From positions 930,001-994,000 of the forward strand of contig NZ_CP033169.1 of assembly GCF_003691585.1 (NCBI RefSeq): a stretch of 64,000 nucleotides of DNA, written 5' to 3'. Positions 26,974 to 36,286 of the stretch are shown here, in pieces. A program made the translations under genes and the position numbers. The notes under the pieces were generated by a model. The model was not told where the DNA came from. It saw only the letters and a list, made by a program, of their open reading frames with translations, and ran no database searches. This stretch comes from Biomaibacter acetigenes (GTDB lineage: Bacteria > Bacillota > Thermosediminibacteria > Thermosediminibacterales > Tepidanaerobacteraceae). How positions within the stretch are numbered: the stretch's first letter is position 1; the number at the start of each line of letters is the position of its first letter.

Positions 26974-27732
26974 ATGTTAGAACTTTTTAAAAATCTTCCA
27001 CCGATTTATCTTGGAATTACATTAAGCATGCTGGCGGGTATGGCAACAGGTTTGGGGGCTCTGCCGCTTCTTTTCATCAGAAAGAGATTTTCCGGCGGCA
27101 TAATCGATGCATCCCTGGGGTTTGCAGCGGGCGTGATGCTGGCTGCTACGGCGTTCAGTCTGGTGCTGGCTTCCATAGAAGAGGGAGGCATAATTCCGCT
27201 GATTGTCGGAATGACAATGGGAGTTTTATTTGTGGATCGCATGGATAAAATCATTCCCCATGACCATTTTGTCAAGGGACATGAGGGGCCGGGCATAGGT
27301 CGCCTGAGGAAAATATGGCTGTTTGTTTTTACCATAATCATACATAACTTTCCCGAAGGTCTGGCGGTGGGGGTGGGAGGATTTTCAAAGCACGCTTATT
27401 CTCTGGCTTTTGCCATTGGGGCGCAAAATATCCCTGAAGGTCTTGCAGTGGCAGCCGCTCTTGCAGCAGCTGAATATAAAGTCGGTTATGCCGTATTGAT
27501 AGCATTTCTTTCAGGCCTGGCGGAACCTGTGGGAGGGATATTGGGAGCGGGGCTGGTGGGCATATCCTCTTCCATATTGCCCTATGCCCTGGCCTTTGCG
27601 GGAGGTGCCATGCTGTTTGTCATCAGCGATGAAGTTATACCCGAAACCCATTCCGGAGACCATCAACGATTAGCTACATTTTCGCTGGTTGCAGGTTTTA
27701 TTTTAATGACCATATTGGATACTCTGCTTTGA
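26974..27732 (+). CDS. ZIP-family divalent metal transporter
   Basis: Membrane protein of 252 residues with about eight hydrophobic helices. The HNFPEGLAVGVGGF motif in helix 4 and QNIPEGLAVAAAL in helix 5 supply the metal-binding His/Glu residues of the ZIP family. It should import Zn2+ or another divalent metal (Fe, Mn) into the cytoplasm, as ZupT-like proteins do. Metal selectivity cannot be read from sequence. The ATG follows GGAGG. It is monocistronic. Confidence 0.88.
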   Translation: MLELFKNLPPIYLGITLSMLAGMATGLGALPLLFIRKRFSGGIIDASLGFAAGVMLAATAFSLVLASIEEGGIIPLIVGMTMGVLFVDRMDKIIPHDHFVKGHEGPGIGRLRKIWLFVFTIIIHNFPEGLAVGVGGFSKHAYSLAFAIGAQNIPEGLAVAAALAAAEYKVGYAVLIAFLSGLAEPVGGILGAGLVGISSSILPYALAFAGGAMLFVISDEVIPETHSGDHQRLATFSLVAGFILMTILDTLL

Positions 27733-27830
27733 ATTTCATTTAAAACTTGAATGAAACAATATAAAACTATATAATCTAATTGAATAAATCTATTTATTTT
27801 AGAATCTTTTTAAGCAAAAGGGTGTTGCTC

Positions 27831-28340
27831 TTGGAAAATAAGAATAAACAAATCTTACTGGAGCTATTGCATGATATGGAGGATTTTGCCCGTCTGAAGG
27901 GAATAGAATGTCCTGCCATTTACTTGATAGGCGGAGCAGGTTGTATCATAGCAGGATACTTGGAAAGAGCAACAGTTGATTTTGATTTTATAGATATAAA
28001 TTATCCGGCAAAAGCAGGTAGATTGTTCAAAATCCTGGATAGGTTTGACATGCTGGATCTATATGTAACGCCGGTGGCGCCCGGATTTGAAAAAAGGGCA
28101 ATTAAAATAGACGGATTTGATTCTGTGTACGTTTTATCTAGAGAAGATATAATTGTAAGTAAATTGGGGAGATATTCGGAAAAAGATAAAGAAGATATAA
28201 AAAAACTTATGGCCGGTGCCGATAAAGAGAAACTGAAAAAACTGATTGAACTGGTTATTGATAGAAAAGACTTTAGCCCTAGAGTAAAGTATCATTTTAT
28301 TAAAAACGTTAAAGATTTTGAGGAGAAATATAATGTATAG
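27831..28340 (+). CDS. Nucleotidyltransferase-like protein (DUF6036 type)
   Basis: This 169-residue protein has an N-terminal region resembling minimal nucleotidyltransferases: LIGGAGCIIAGYL near residue 30, then an acidic pair in TVDFDFIDI. A later LSREDIIVSKLGRYSEKDKEDI segment is typical of DUF6036/AbiEii-type folds. TTG 27831 is chosen for its GGGTG site; the open frame extends to 27780 without a ribosome site. It overlaps the next gene by 8 nt, so the two are likely translated together. Some relatives act in toxin-antitoxin or phage-defence pairs. That role is possible here but not shown. Confidence 0.65.
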   Translation: MENKNKQILLELLHDMEDFARLKGIECPAIYLIGGAGCIIAGYLERATVDFDFIDINYPAKAGRLFKILDRFDMLDLYVTPVAPGFEKRAIKIDGFDSVYVLSREDIIVSKLGRYSEKDKEDIKKLMAGADKEKLKKLIELVIDRKDFSPRVKYHFIKNVKDFEEKYNV

Positions 28341-28692
28341 ACAGTTTTGCAAGAATTATAAAAATTTTATAAAGCTTAATAAAGCCGGTTTGGAAAAAAA
28401 TGAATACCGTCTAAAAATAGCGGAATCTATTAAAGGCCTGGCTGATTTAGAAACTTATAAAAAATGGAAAGAAAACAATGATATCAGATATTCGGAAATA
28501 GAAAATATTGTCTTTGAAATAAAAAGAAGAAAGGATATTTTCCATTTTAAATCTTTTTCCTGGGAACTTGACGGATACGGCTTTGAAGCAAGAAAAAGCG
28601 ATTCGGCGGATAGAGAAAAGGTCGAAGAACAGTTAAAACTTATTGATATACTTTTAGGTACAAGTTACTGGTATGATAATGTCGATGCATGA
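28333..28692 (+). CDS. Unknown partner of the nucleotidyltransferase-like protein
   Basis: This 119-residue, charged, mainly helical protein has no signal peptide or membrane segment and no family that I recognise. The ATG at 28333 follows GAGGAG and overlaps the upstream stop by 8 nt, a strong sign of coupled translation and a paired function. The pair could be antitoxin/toxin or a two-part enzyme. No catalytic motif is visible here. Confidence 0.6.
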   Translation: MYRQFCKNYKNFIKLNKAGLEKNEYRLKIAESIKGLADLETYKKWKENNDIRYSEIENIVFEIKRRKDIFHFKSFSWELDGYGFEARKSDSADREKVEEQLKLIDILLGTSYWYDNVDA

Positions 28693-28768
28693 TTTCAGGA
28701 AGGCCATTTTCCCGCAGCCAATTCCCGCTCCGTCCCCGGGGCAATGACACCTAAAGTTTCATCCGACA

Positions 28769-28797
28769 TTGTGGAAATTGTCATTTACCGATATAAT
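28769..28797 (+). promoter_or_regulatory. Putative promoter of the ERCC4 nuclease gene
   Basis: TTGTGG (28769-28774) and a consensus TATAAT (28792-28797) are 17 bp apart, 41 nt before the start codon. Confidence 0.45.
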
Positions 28798-28837
28798 ATA
28801 GAAAAATGGAAATAAGGACAAGGACGAGGGGAACGGG

Positions 28838-29905
28838 ATGAGTTCGCTATTATGGATTCTTGAATCCGTCGAAAATGACAAATTTCCTTATAGACTTACC
28901 ATTCAAAAGGACGGCAAAGAAGTTCTCTGCCTTCGGGTACAAAACCGCTGGCCGGGAGCCGGCAGTCAAATTTTTTGCCTGAAGGAATCGGAGGATTATT
29001 CCGATCCGGTGGAAGAAATCGAAAGAGTCCCGATAATATCTTTAAACCGCTATGGGAAGCGCTTTTCGATGGTTCTGAATAGGCCTGCCAACAAAAGGTG
29101 TGAATTTTTATTTTTAAAAAAGAAATATAAGACAAAAGAAGGGGAATACGAGCAGATATTCTGGAGAACCCAGCAGGGATTAAAAGAGAGAAAGCCCAGG
29201 GTGAAGCTTACCGCCAGAGGAGATGCCCGGATCCATGTCCTGATAGACATCAACGAAAAATACCCCTGGAAATTTCAAGAATGTGTCGTGGAAAGGAAAG
29301 CCCTCCCGGCAGGTGACTACGCTCTCTTGAGAGATGATGGGATTGCGGCGGTGGTGGAAAGGAAAACTTTCGAGAACCTCAGAAGCAACTTTAATGATAT
29401 AGCCATACTGCACCAAAAACTTGGAGAACTGGAAGCGTACGCTCATTCGGCGATGGTGGTGGAGGCAAATTATTCTGATTTTTTAAATCCGAAAAAACTG
29501 ACGGTTTATACTCCGACCTATGCGGCTAAAGTTCTGGCAGAGCTTTCTGCACTGCACCCGGGCACCAAGATAGTCTTTGCGGGCAACAGGAAGCTGGCGA
29601 ATGAATGGACCTTGAGATTTTTTCAAGCTATTGAATCCCATGAAAGGGACGCCCTGCCGGACAGGGTTGCCGAAATAGCTGAAGAATACGGCGGACCATC
29701 GCCGGACTTTAAGGGTGGCATTTATTATGATATTAGAGAATACATCCTGGATGAATCTAGAAATGAATTTATTTCAGCGGAACTTAAAGATAAATTTCCG
29801 GATGCCCCCGAAAGCACCGTTAAAAGGGTGCTGCAGGACCTTAAAAAAGAAGGATTGATTACTTCAATGGGCAGGGGCAGGAAAAGCCGCTGGATAAAAG
29901 TTTAG
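28838..29905 (+). CDS. ERCC4-domain nuclease with C-terminal winged helix
   Basis: This 355-residue protein has an ERCC4/XPF-type nuclease domain at about residues 125-270. It carries GDYALL, then the metal site in DDGIAAVVERKTFENL (the ERK triad) and a LHQKLGELEAY helix. A C-terminal winged-helix segment (about 300-355, ISAELKDKFPDAPESTVKRVLQDL) could bind DNA. The N-terminal 120 residues are unassigned. It is probably a DNA repair or structure-specific endonuclease. Bacterial members are poorly studied. Its 3' end overlaps the convergent methyltransferase gene by 4 nt. Confidence 0.82.
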   Translation: MSSLLWILESVENDKFPYRLTIQKDGKEVLCLRVQNRWPGAGSQIFCLKESEDYSDPVEEIERVPIISLNRYGKRFSMVLNRPANKRCEFLFLKKKYKTKEGEYEQIFWRTQQGLKERKPRVKLTARGDARIHVLIDINEKYPWKFQECVVERKALPAGDYALLRDDGIAAVVERKTFENLRSNFNDIAILHQKLGELEAYAHSAMVVEANYSDFLNPKKLTVYTPTYAAKVLAELSALHPGTKIVFAGNRKLANEWTLRFFQAIESHERDALPDRVAEIAEEYGGPSPDFKGGIYYDIREYILDESRNEFISAELKDKFPDAPESTVKRVLQDLKKEGLITSMGRGRKSRWIKV

Positions 29906-31047
29906 GTATTACCGTTCCCCTTCGGCCTTGGTCCAAAATATTGGTAGTAATAGCATTTTATCATGCCGTTATAGAGCTTGCGGTTTTTATCTGCCTTCCT
30001 GCCGAAGACCCTTTCAAAGCCTTCATGAGATGTAAGGATATAGTAGGACCAGGTATCGAGCTTTTTAAATATATGTCCCATATCCCTGTAAAGTTTTTCA
30101 ACTTCTTTTAATTCTCCCAGTCTTTCCCCGTACGGTGGATTGCATACTATACATCCATAGTCGCCCCGAGGAATTATGTTTCTCACATCTTTTTTTTCAA
30201 AAGTAATGTATTGATCTACACCGGCCTTTCGTGCATTATCCCTGGAAAGTTTGACTGCCTTTTCATCTATGTCTGAACCGTAGATCTGAAGCTTTACATC
30301 CTTTACTGCAGATTCATGGGCTTCTTTTCTGACATCCCACCAGAGCTTTTTTGGTATGTTGGGCCATTTTTCAGCGGTAAACTCCCGCTCAATGCCCGGA
30401 GCTATATTGGCACCTATAAGTGCTGCTTCGATGGGTATGGTGCCGGAACCGCAGAAGGGATCGAGAAGGGGCCTGTCGTATGTCCAGCCGGATAGCTGCA
30501 CCATGGCGGATGCAAGAGTTTCCCTTAACGGAGCTTCGTTGGAAAGGGCCCGGTATCCCCTTTTGTGCAGTCCTTCTCCGCTGGTGTCTATCATCAGCGT
30601 GACCCTATCCTTCATGAGAGAAAACTGAATGCGGTAAAGGGGGCCTTTTTCCTCAAACCAATTCTTTTTGTATTTTTTCTTTAGTTTTTCCACAACAGCC
30701 TTTTTCACTATGGCCTGACAATCGGGTATGCTGAAAAGCTTTGATTTCAGTGAATGACCCTTTACTGGGAATGCCGCATCTCCGGGCAACCATTCATCCC
30801 AGGGCAATGCTTTAGTGCCTTCAAAGAGTTCATCAAAAGTTGTGGCATTGAACTCACCGACTTTCACTAAAATCCGCTCGGCGGTCCGAAGCCACAGGTT
30901 CGCCCGGCATATGGCAGTCTCATCGCCTTTAAAGGTTACCCTGCCGTCTTCCACAAAAGTGTCTGTATATCCCAACCTTTTTATCTCCCGGGTTGTTATA
31001 GCTTCTATTCCAAAAAGTGTTGGCGCTACCAATTCTATTTCTGTCAT
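29902..31047 (-). CDS. THUMP-domain 23S rRNA methyltransferase (RlmL/YpsC-like)
   Basis: SAM-dependent RNA methyltransferase of 381 residues. An N-terminal ferredoxin-like/THUMP region (about 1-155) is followed by a Rossmann methyltransferase domain with DPFCGSGTIPIEAALIG and the amino-methylating NPPY motif (CNPPYGERLG). Layout and length match YpsC and the N-terminal half of RlmL, which make N2-methylguanosine in 23S rRNA. The exact target base is not fixed by sequence. The ATG follows GGAG on the minus strand. Confidence 0.9.
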   Translation of the reverse strand: MTEIELVAPTLFGIEAITTREIKRLGYTDTFVEDGRVTFKGDETAICRANLWLRTAERILVKVGEFNATTFDELFEGTKALPWDEWLPGDAAFPVKGHSLKSKLFSIPDCQAIVKKAVVEKLKKKYKKNWFEEKGPLYRIQFSLMKDRVTLMIDTSGEGLHKRGYRALSNEAPLRETLASAMVQLSGWTYDRPLLDPFCGSGTIPIEAALIGANIAPGIEREFTAEKWPNIPKKLWWDVRKEAHESAVKDVKLQIYGSDIDEKAVKLSRDNARKAGVDQYITFEKKDVRNIIPRGDYGCIVCNPPYGERLGELKEVEKLYRDMGHIFKKLDTWSYYILTSHEGFERVFGRKADKNRKLYNGMIKCYYYQYFGPRPKGNGNT

Positions 31048-31352
31048 AATCCATCTCCGGTTTTTAAGATTGCTGGGGATGCAAAAACTTTCCGTTATTA
31101 GATTATACCAGGTTTTTTTGATTTAATCTAATGTTTATCGTTTAAACCCCACGACTTTCTTTATTATAAAGGGAAATATATTTTGCAGGTGGGCTGGCAG
31201 TTTTGAAGGATGTGAGGCAGAAAAATAAATTTTATGAAGGATATAATATTATTGATGTTGAAATATACTTTTAATAGGGTTTTTATGCAAAGGCCCGCAT
31301 TTAAGTGTGGTACCTACGGATTGGTTGGAGTACTGAGGGTAAGGAGCGCGTT
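31048..31352. other. Intergenic region upstream of the small DUF2007-like gene
   Basis: About 305 bp of AT-rich sequence. A frame of roughly 33 codons ends near 31272 but has no start signal and is not supported. No terminator or RNA motif was recognised. Confidence 0.4.
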
Positions 31353-31589
31353 ATGGATAAGTATGCGAGAATAGCAACTCTGGAAAATGAGATTGAAGCG
31401 GTGCTTCTGGATTCCATATTGACCGAGCGGAATATTCCACATGTGATAAGATCTTATCATGATATTGTTTACAACGGCATATATCAGACGGTAAGAGGAT
31501 GGGGTTATGTGGGTTCTCTGGAATCCTACCGGCAAGAAATAATGGATATATTGATGAATATCAGAAAAAGTCCGTCAGGAGATATCTGA
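31353..31589 (+). CDS. Small DUF2007-like protein
   Basis: This 78-residue cytoplasmic protein has the pattern ARIATLENEIEAVLLDSILTE with a following HVIRS strand. It resembles small DUF2007-type 'signal transducing' or PII-like domains, whose function is unknown. ATG 31353 follows AAGGAG. It is convergent with the broken diguanylate cyclase gene, and the two overlap slightly. Confidence 0.55.
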   Translation: MDKYARIATLENEIEAVLLDSILTERNIPHVIRSYHDIVYNGIYQTVRGWGYVGSLESYRQEIMDILMNIRKSPSGDI

Positions 31590-32759
31590 TTTTATTCTAT
31601 TTCTTCCGCTGTTTTTCGCCTGGTAAAGGAAGTTATCCACTTTTTTTAAAAGCTCGATTAATTTTTCATTGTTGTATTGATAGACACCACCGCTGACGGT
31701 TATTTTCATATCCTGACCCGCCCAGGTTATATTTGAAATATCCTGCCTTATTCTTTCGGCTACAACAAATGCTTGCTCTTTATGAGTTTCGGGCAAAATC
31801 ACCATGAATTCCTCACCGCCCAGACGACCGAATATATCCGTTTCTCTAATGTTGTTCTTTATGGTCCTGCATACTTTTTTCAAAACCTTGTCACCTGCAA
31901 CGTGTCCAAAAGTATCGTTGATTGCTTTGAAATGGTCTATATCCAGGAGAATAACAGAAAATGTTTGGCCATATTTCTCAGCTATTTTCTTAGCGAATTC
32001 AGACATTTTAAAAGATACCTCCGGTTATATGCACCGGTCAGGCTGTCGGTGACAGAGATTTCCCTGAGCTTAAGGTTCAGCTGTTCTGTTTTTTGTTTTG
32101 CTTCTTTCAGCTCTTCGTTGTTTTTTTCGAGAAGGTAATTTTTTTGTTCTATTTCTTTTCTCTGTTTTTCCACTTCGTTCAGATATAATATGACCCGCTC
32201 ATGTTCCATGTTGTAGTTGTTTATTATCGCTGCCATAATCACTGCATTGAAAATGACGGCAATAATAAATCCGAAAAATACATCTAAGTATCTGGATAAG
32301 ATTGAATCATATCCATGAACAAACCAGGGAAATTTGTATTCAAATATAAAAGAGCCATGATGGTTCCTAAAAACAGAATAATGGCCAGCACTCTTTTAAA
32401 ACCTTTTAGTAAAACAGCAATAAATGCGGAATATACTATCAGATAATATGGGATGCTTCCGAAGGTCCCGCCGTTGATTACCCACATTGCAGGAAAAAAT
32501 ATAAAAGTCAACATGATGAGAGCTAAATATACTGAAAGTGTGTACTTTTTTTTGTACATTGATAAATAATAAAGATAAATCGATATGATACCGCAACCAA
32601 AAGGGATAATTACCGTAAAGATCCCAAGATCTAATAGATAGTTTGTTATACTTGCCGAAAAAGACATGAAATACCTATGAGGGCAATGATATGGAAAAAT
32701 CTGTATTGTAGCGGAAAATTGGAAGTGTTACCAACCAGTTTGGAAAAAACAATCCTCAT
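31575..32759 (-). pseudogene. Membrane diguanylate cyclase, three apparent -1 frameshifts
   Basis: Read on the minus strand from ATG 32759 (after GAGGGGG), the pieces join into one protein of about 394 residues. It has five to six membrane helices, a coiled coil (EKQRKEIEQKNYLLEKNNEEL), then a GGDEF domain with DSLTGAYNRRYL, I-site RETD and active-site GGEEF. It would make cyclic di-GMP. The frame is lost at 32658-32662 (A5), about 32330-32332 (A3) and 32006-32009 (T4), plus-strand positions. Adding one base in each run restores a continuous, family-like protein. Open pieces are 32284-32667, 31982-32242 and 31575-32006. Either sequencing undercalls or a decaying gene. Confidence 0.82.
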
Positions 32760-32925
32760 GTGGTACTACCCCCTCTATTAGCCTTTTGGAACAATTTTAT
32801 GTTATTATAACAAAATTTTGATTGCTGGTCCAAGACTTATTTTATGAACCGAATGTTGGATAAAAATTTTGAATTATGTTATACTGGTATTAAAAGACAC
32901 AGTAAAGGGAAGGGTGATACTTACT

Positions 32926-33798
32926 ATGAGAGTTTTAGTTACCGGTGCATCGGGGCTTCTGGGAGAGGCCATCTGCAATGCCGTCCAAAAAATCATGAAG
33001 TAAGGGCGCTAAAAGGCAAAGCCGACGGGGATATCACCGATGCCGGGGATATTATTGGGAAAATAGATGATTTTAATCCGGATGTGGTAGTTCATGCCGC
33101 TGCCATAAAGGACCCGGATACTGCTGAAAAGGACCCGAGGATGGCGTATCTTGTAAACTGTATCGGTGTCAGGAATGTAGCCCTGGCGGCCCAAAAAATC
33201 GGGGCAAAGATGCTGTACATATCCACCGAGTCGGTGTTTGACGGGGAAAAGAGGGCGCCATATTATGAATATGAAAAGCCCAACCCGGTAAATGTCTACG
33301 GACAGACAAAGCTCATGGGAGAGCAAATTACCATGAGCCTCATAAAAAATTATTTTATCGTGCGCCTGCCGCTTCTGTTTGGATATACCGGCAAGCCTCA
33401 GGATAATATCATTTTAAAAAAACGTGGGCAAAATTAAAAATGGAGAAAAAGTGGTGGCTGGGGCCGACCAGTACAGCCAGCCCACTTATGTGGACATGGT
33501 GGCCGATGTCATTGCGAAGCTGATTGACACCGAATATTATGGTATATACCATGTTTCAAATTCCGGTTCAGCTTCAAGATACGAATTCCACAAGGCAGTG
33601 CTTGAATATTTAGGCATGGATGACTCCAATTTGATCCCGGCCTCGGATGTGAACATGAACCGGCCCGCTGTGAGACAACGGTATGTGGCCATGCACAACC
33701 TTGCTCTTGAAGCCACCCTTGGCATCAAGCTGCCGCCATGGGAGGAAGCCCTCAGAATGTGCCTCGATAAAATGAAATCCATGAATCTGGTACCTTAA
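32926..33798 (+). pseudogene. RmlD-like dTDP-4-dehydrorhamnose reductase, two apparent -1 frameshifts
   Basis: An extended SDR-family sugar nucleotide reductase. It starts at ATG 32926 with MRVLVTGASGLLGEAI, then has VVVHAAAIKDPDTAE, YISTESVFDG, the catalytic NVYGQTKLMGE (Tyr and Lys), and a C-terminal SQPTYVDMVADVIAKLID region. The frame breaks in an A6 run at 32987-32992 and an A7 run at 33416-33422. One added A in each gives a continuous protein of about 291 residues. No other rml or rhamnose genes are nearby, so the exact substrate is uncertain. It is either sequencing error or a true pseudogene. The 3' end overlaps the convergent corA gene. Confidence 0.8.
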
Positions 33799-34757
33799 AA
33801 CATCTTCCACTTGATAAACACAATTACCGTCACAAGTGATATTACAAAAGACGCAATCAAAATACCGGCAAATGCAAAGGGGGACTGCTGGAACGGGATG
33901 GGCACATTCATACCGTATAAACTGGCAATCAGGGTTGGAATGGATAAAACGATGGTTATGGAAGTGAGGAATTTCATCACTATATTTAAATTGTTGGAAA
34001 TTACCGAGGCATAAGCATCCATGGTACCGCTCAGGATACTGGAATAAATCTCACTCATTTCTATAGCCTGCTTATTCTCAGTGATCACATCTTCCAGCAA
34101 GTCCTCATCCTCTTCGTACATCTTTATAAGGCCGCTGTTTTCCGGCACATGTAGCCCTTTTAAGAGGCGGGATTTTAATAATTTTTCCATGACTATCTCA
34201 TTGGCCTTAAGAGAAGTGGTAAAATAAACAAGGCTTTTTTCGAGCTTCAGGAGCTGGATGAGCTCTTCATTTTTCATGGACTGGTGAAGTCTTCTCTCAA
34301 TCTCCTCACTTTTTTTGTCGATTTGTTTTAAGTACCTCAAATAATAGGCAGCGGTTTTAAAGAGTATCTGCAAAAGGAATCTTGTTTTTTTGTAGGTATA
34401 AAAATCCCTCTGCCGGATTTTTATAAACTCGTCCATAATGGGATTGTCATTAAGGCATACCGTTACGAAGCAATCTTCGGTGATGATAATCCCCAGCGGC
34501 AGGGTATCGTATATGTCATTGTTTACAACCGGAATTTTTATAATGACCAGTACATAGTTATCGTCATAATCGATACGGGAGCTTTCTTCCTCATCGAGGG
34601 CATATTTAATGACTTCAGCGGGTACCTGGCAGACATTGCCGGTATAAGACACCTCTTCATCGGTGGGATTGGTAATATGTATCCAGGAGCCCTTTTCGAA
34701 AATATTGTTTAGATTTTTCAGCCCTTCACCTTCAAAGGTCTTGTATATGGTAAGCAT
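33795..34757 (-). CDS. corA: CorA-family magnesium/divalent cation channel
   Basis: Membrane protein of 320 residues. A long cytoplasmic domain with extended helices (about 1-250) precedes two C-terminal membrane helices. The selectivity motif YGMN sits between them (ASLYGMNVP), and the end is basic as usual for CorA. It should mediate Mg2+ (or Co2+/Ni2+) influx as a pentamer. The start follows GGGGTGA on the minus strand. It is monocistronic. Confidence 0.93.
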   Translation of the reverse strand: MLTIYKTFEGEGLKNLNNIFEKGSWIHITNPTDEEVSYTGNVCQVPAEVIKYALDEEESSRIDYDDNYVLVIIKIPVVNNDIYDTLPLGIIITEDCFVTVCLNDNPIMDEFIKIRQRDFYTYKKTRFLLQILFKTAAYYLRYLKQIDKKSEEIERRLHQSMKNEELIQLLKLEKSLVYFTTSLKANEIVMEKLLKSRLLKGLHVPENSGLIKMYEEDEDLLEDVITENKQAIEMSEIYSSILSGTMDAYASVISNNLNIVMKFLTSITIVLSIPTLIASLYGMNVPIPFQQSPFAFAGILIASFVISLVTVIVFIKWKMF

Positions 34758-34900
34758 TTTTTCACCCCATTTTCATAGGAGTATTATACCATTTTTATTT
34801 TTAATGATTCAAATATTTTGTGGGTAACTATTCATCATATGTTTGAGGAAAAGTTACGCCGACTCAAGCAAGATGAATAGTACCCTACTGGAGGGATAGT

Positions 34901-36046
34901 ATGGATATAAAAAATCTTTCCACACCGGTTTTTATGGTAGACCTGGATATTCTGGAATTTAACATTAAAGAAATGGCCAGCCTTTGCAAAAAAAATAATA
35001 AAGAGCTCTGGCCCATGGTAAAGACCCACAAGAGCACTCAAATAGCCAGGATGCAACAAGAGGCTGGAGCTAAAGGTTTTCTGGTAGGAACTCTGGATGA
35101 GGCGGAAAAACTTGCACAAGAAGGGTTTAAAAACATTATGCTGGCATATCCGGCAGCCGGGGAACAAAACGTTGCCAGGGTAATTAATACAGCTAAAAAG
35201 TCGCGGATTATCCTCAGCCTGGATGGCATGGATGCGGCGAAAGCCTTAAATGAAGCGGCAAAGTGCCATGGCCTGACTCTGGAATATCTCATCATAATCG
35301 ACAGCGGCCTTCACCGCTTTGGGGTTTTGCCTGAAGAAGCGGTGAAACTGGCCAGTAATTTATCGGTTTTGGAGTATCTAAAGCTAGTCGGTATAGGCAC
35401 CCATCCCGGCCATGTATATGGTGCCTCAAGCTCCGAGGAAGTCAAAAAAGTTGCCGACGAAGAGATGACAGCCATGAAGCAGGCAAGGGAAAATATGGAA
35501 AGAGCTGGATTCAGAATTAACATTGTGGCGACCGGCAGCACTCCAACGGCGATATATGCCGCTAAAGATGAAAATATTACAGCACTCCGCCCGGGCAATT
35601 ATGTATTTTATGACAACATCCAGATGGCTTTAGGCGTTGTTCCGGAATCGAGGTGTGCTCTCGCCGTGCTGGGCACAATTATATCGCATCCCAGGGAAGA
35701 TATTTTTATCATAGATGTGGGCAGCAAATGTCTGGGGCTTGATAAAGGTGCCCACGGCATCTCACTGGTAAAGGGGTATGGCTTAATAAAAGACCATCCG
35801 GAGCTTTTGATAACTGATCTTTCAGAGGAAGTAGGGAAAATAAAGATAATAGGTGACACCAAAGTCAAAGTAGGAGATAAACTGCAGGTGATTCCTAACC
35901 ACGCCTGCTCCACCGCCAATATGACGGATTATCTCATAGGCCATAGAAAAGGCGAAATTGAAAGGGCCATATATATCGATATACGTGGAGGTTCCTTCAG
36001 GAACCCGTCGGTGAACGATTTATTTTGCTTAAAGAGCAGGATTTAG
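34901..36046 (+). CDS. D-threonine aldolase/DSD1-like PLP enzyme
   Basis: Fold-type III PLP enzyme of 381 residues with an alanine-racemase N-terminal barrel. The PLP lysine is in MVKTHKSTQIARMQ. A GTHPGHVYG loop and VATGSTPT phosphate-binding segment follow. The C-terminal beta domain has PNHACSTANM, whose His and Cys bind the metal in the D-threonine aldolase, D-serine dehydratase and 3-hydroxyaspartate aldolase group. It acts on beta-hydroxy D-amino acids, giving glycine plus an aldehyde or a keto acid plus ammonia. The two activities cannot be separated here. The start follows GGAGGG. Confidence 0.83.
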   Translation: MDIKNLSTPVFMVDLDILEFNIKEMASLCKKNNKELWPMVKTHKSTQIARMQQEAGAKGFLVGTLDEAEKLAQEGFKNIMLAYPAAGEQNVARVINTAKKSRIILSLDGMDAAKALNEAAKCHGLTLEYLIIIDSGLHRFGVLPEEAVKLASNLSVLEYLKLVGIGTHPGHVYGASSSEEVKKVADEEMTAMKQARENMERAGFRINIVATGSTPTAIYAAKDENITALRPGNYVFYDNIQMALGVVPESRCALAVLGTIISHPREDIFIIDVGSKCLGLDKGAHGISLVKGYGLIKDHPELLITDLSEEVGKIKIIGDTKVKVGDKLQVIPNHACSTANMTDYLIGHRKGEIERAIYIDIRGGSFRNPSVNDLFCLKSRI

Positions 36047-36124
36047 AAAAAAGGTGTAGAATATATAATAAATAAAAAAGATTCAGCATAAATTTTACGG
36101 ATGAAGTTACCAGAAAAAATATAC

Positions 36125-36153
36125 TTGACAGAGATATGCATGATTATTAAAAT
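36125..36153 (+). promoter_or_regulatory. Promoter of the liv operon with overlapping dyad
   Basis: Consensus TTGACA (36125-36130) and TAAAAT (36148-36153) are separated by 17 bp. ATGCATGATTAT and ATGATTATGCAT blocks lie within and just after it, a dyad-like arrangement that could bind a repressor. The leader is over 100 nt long. Confidence 0.6.
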
Positions 36154-36286
36154 TAACGTATGATTATGCATCCGGATTTTATCAGTAAAACCTAGAGCAA
36201 GAATAGATGAAAGGGGGGTTAAAGCCGGCAGAAAAAACATAATTTAATACCAAGTTTAATATTTCAAGAAAAATCGGAGGTGCATT

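Noticed and set aside
31170-31275. Short open frame of about 33 codons before the DUF2007-like gene
   Set aside because: No start codon with a ribosome site and no recognisable similarity.
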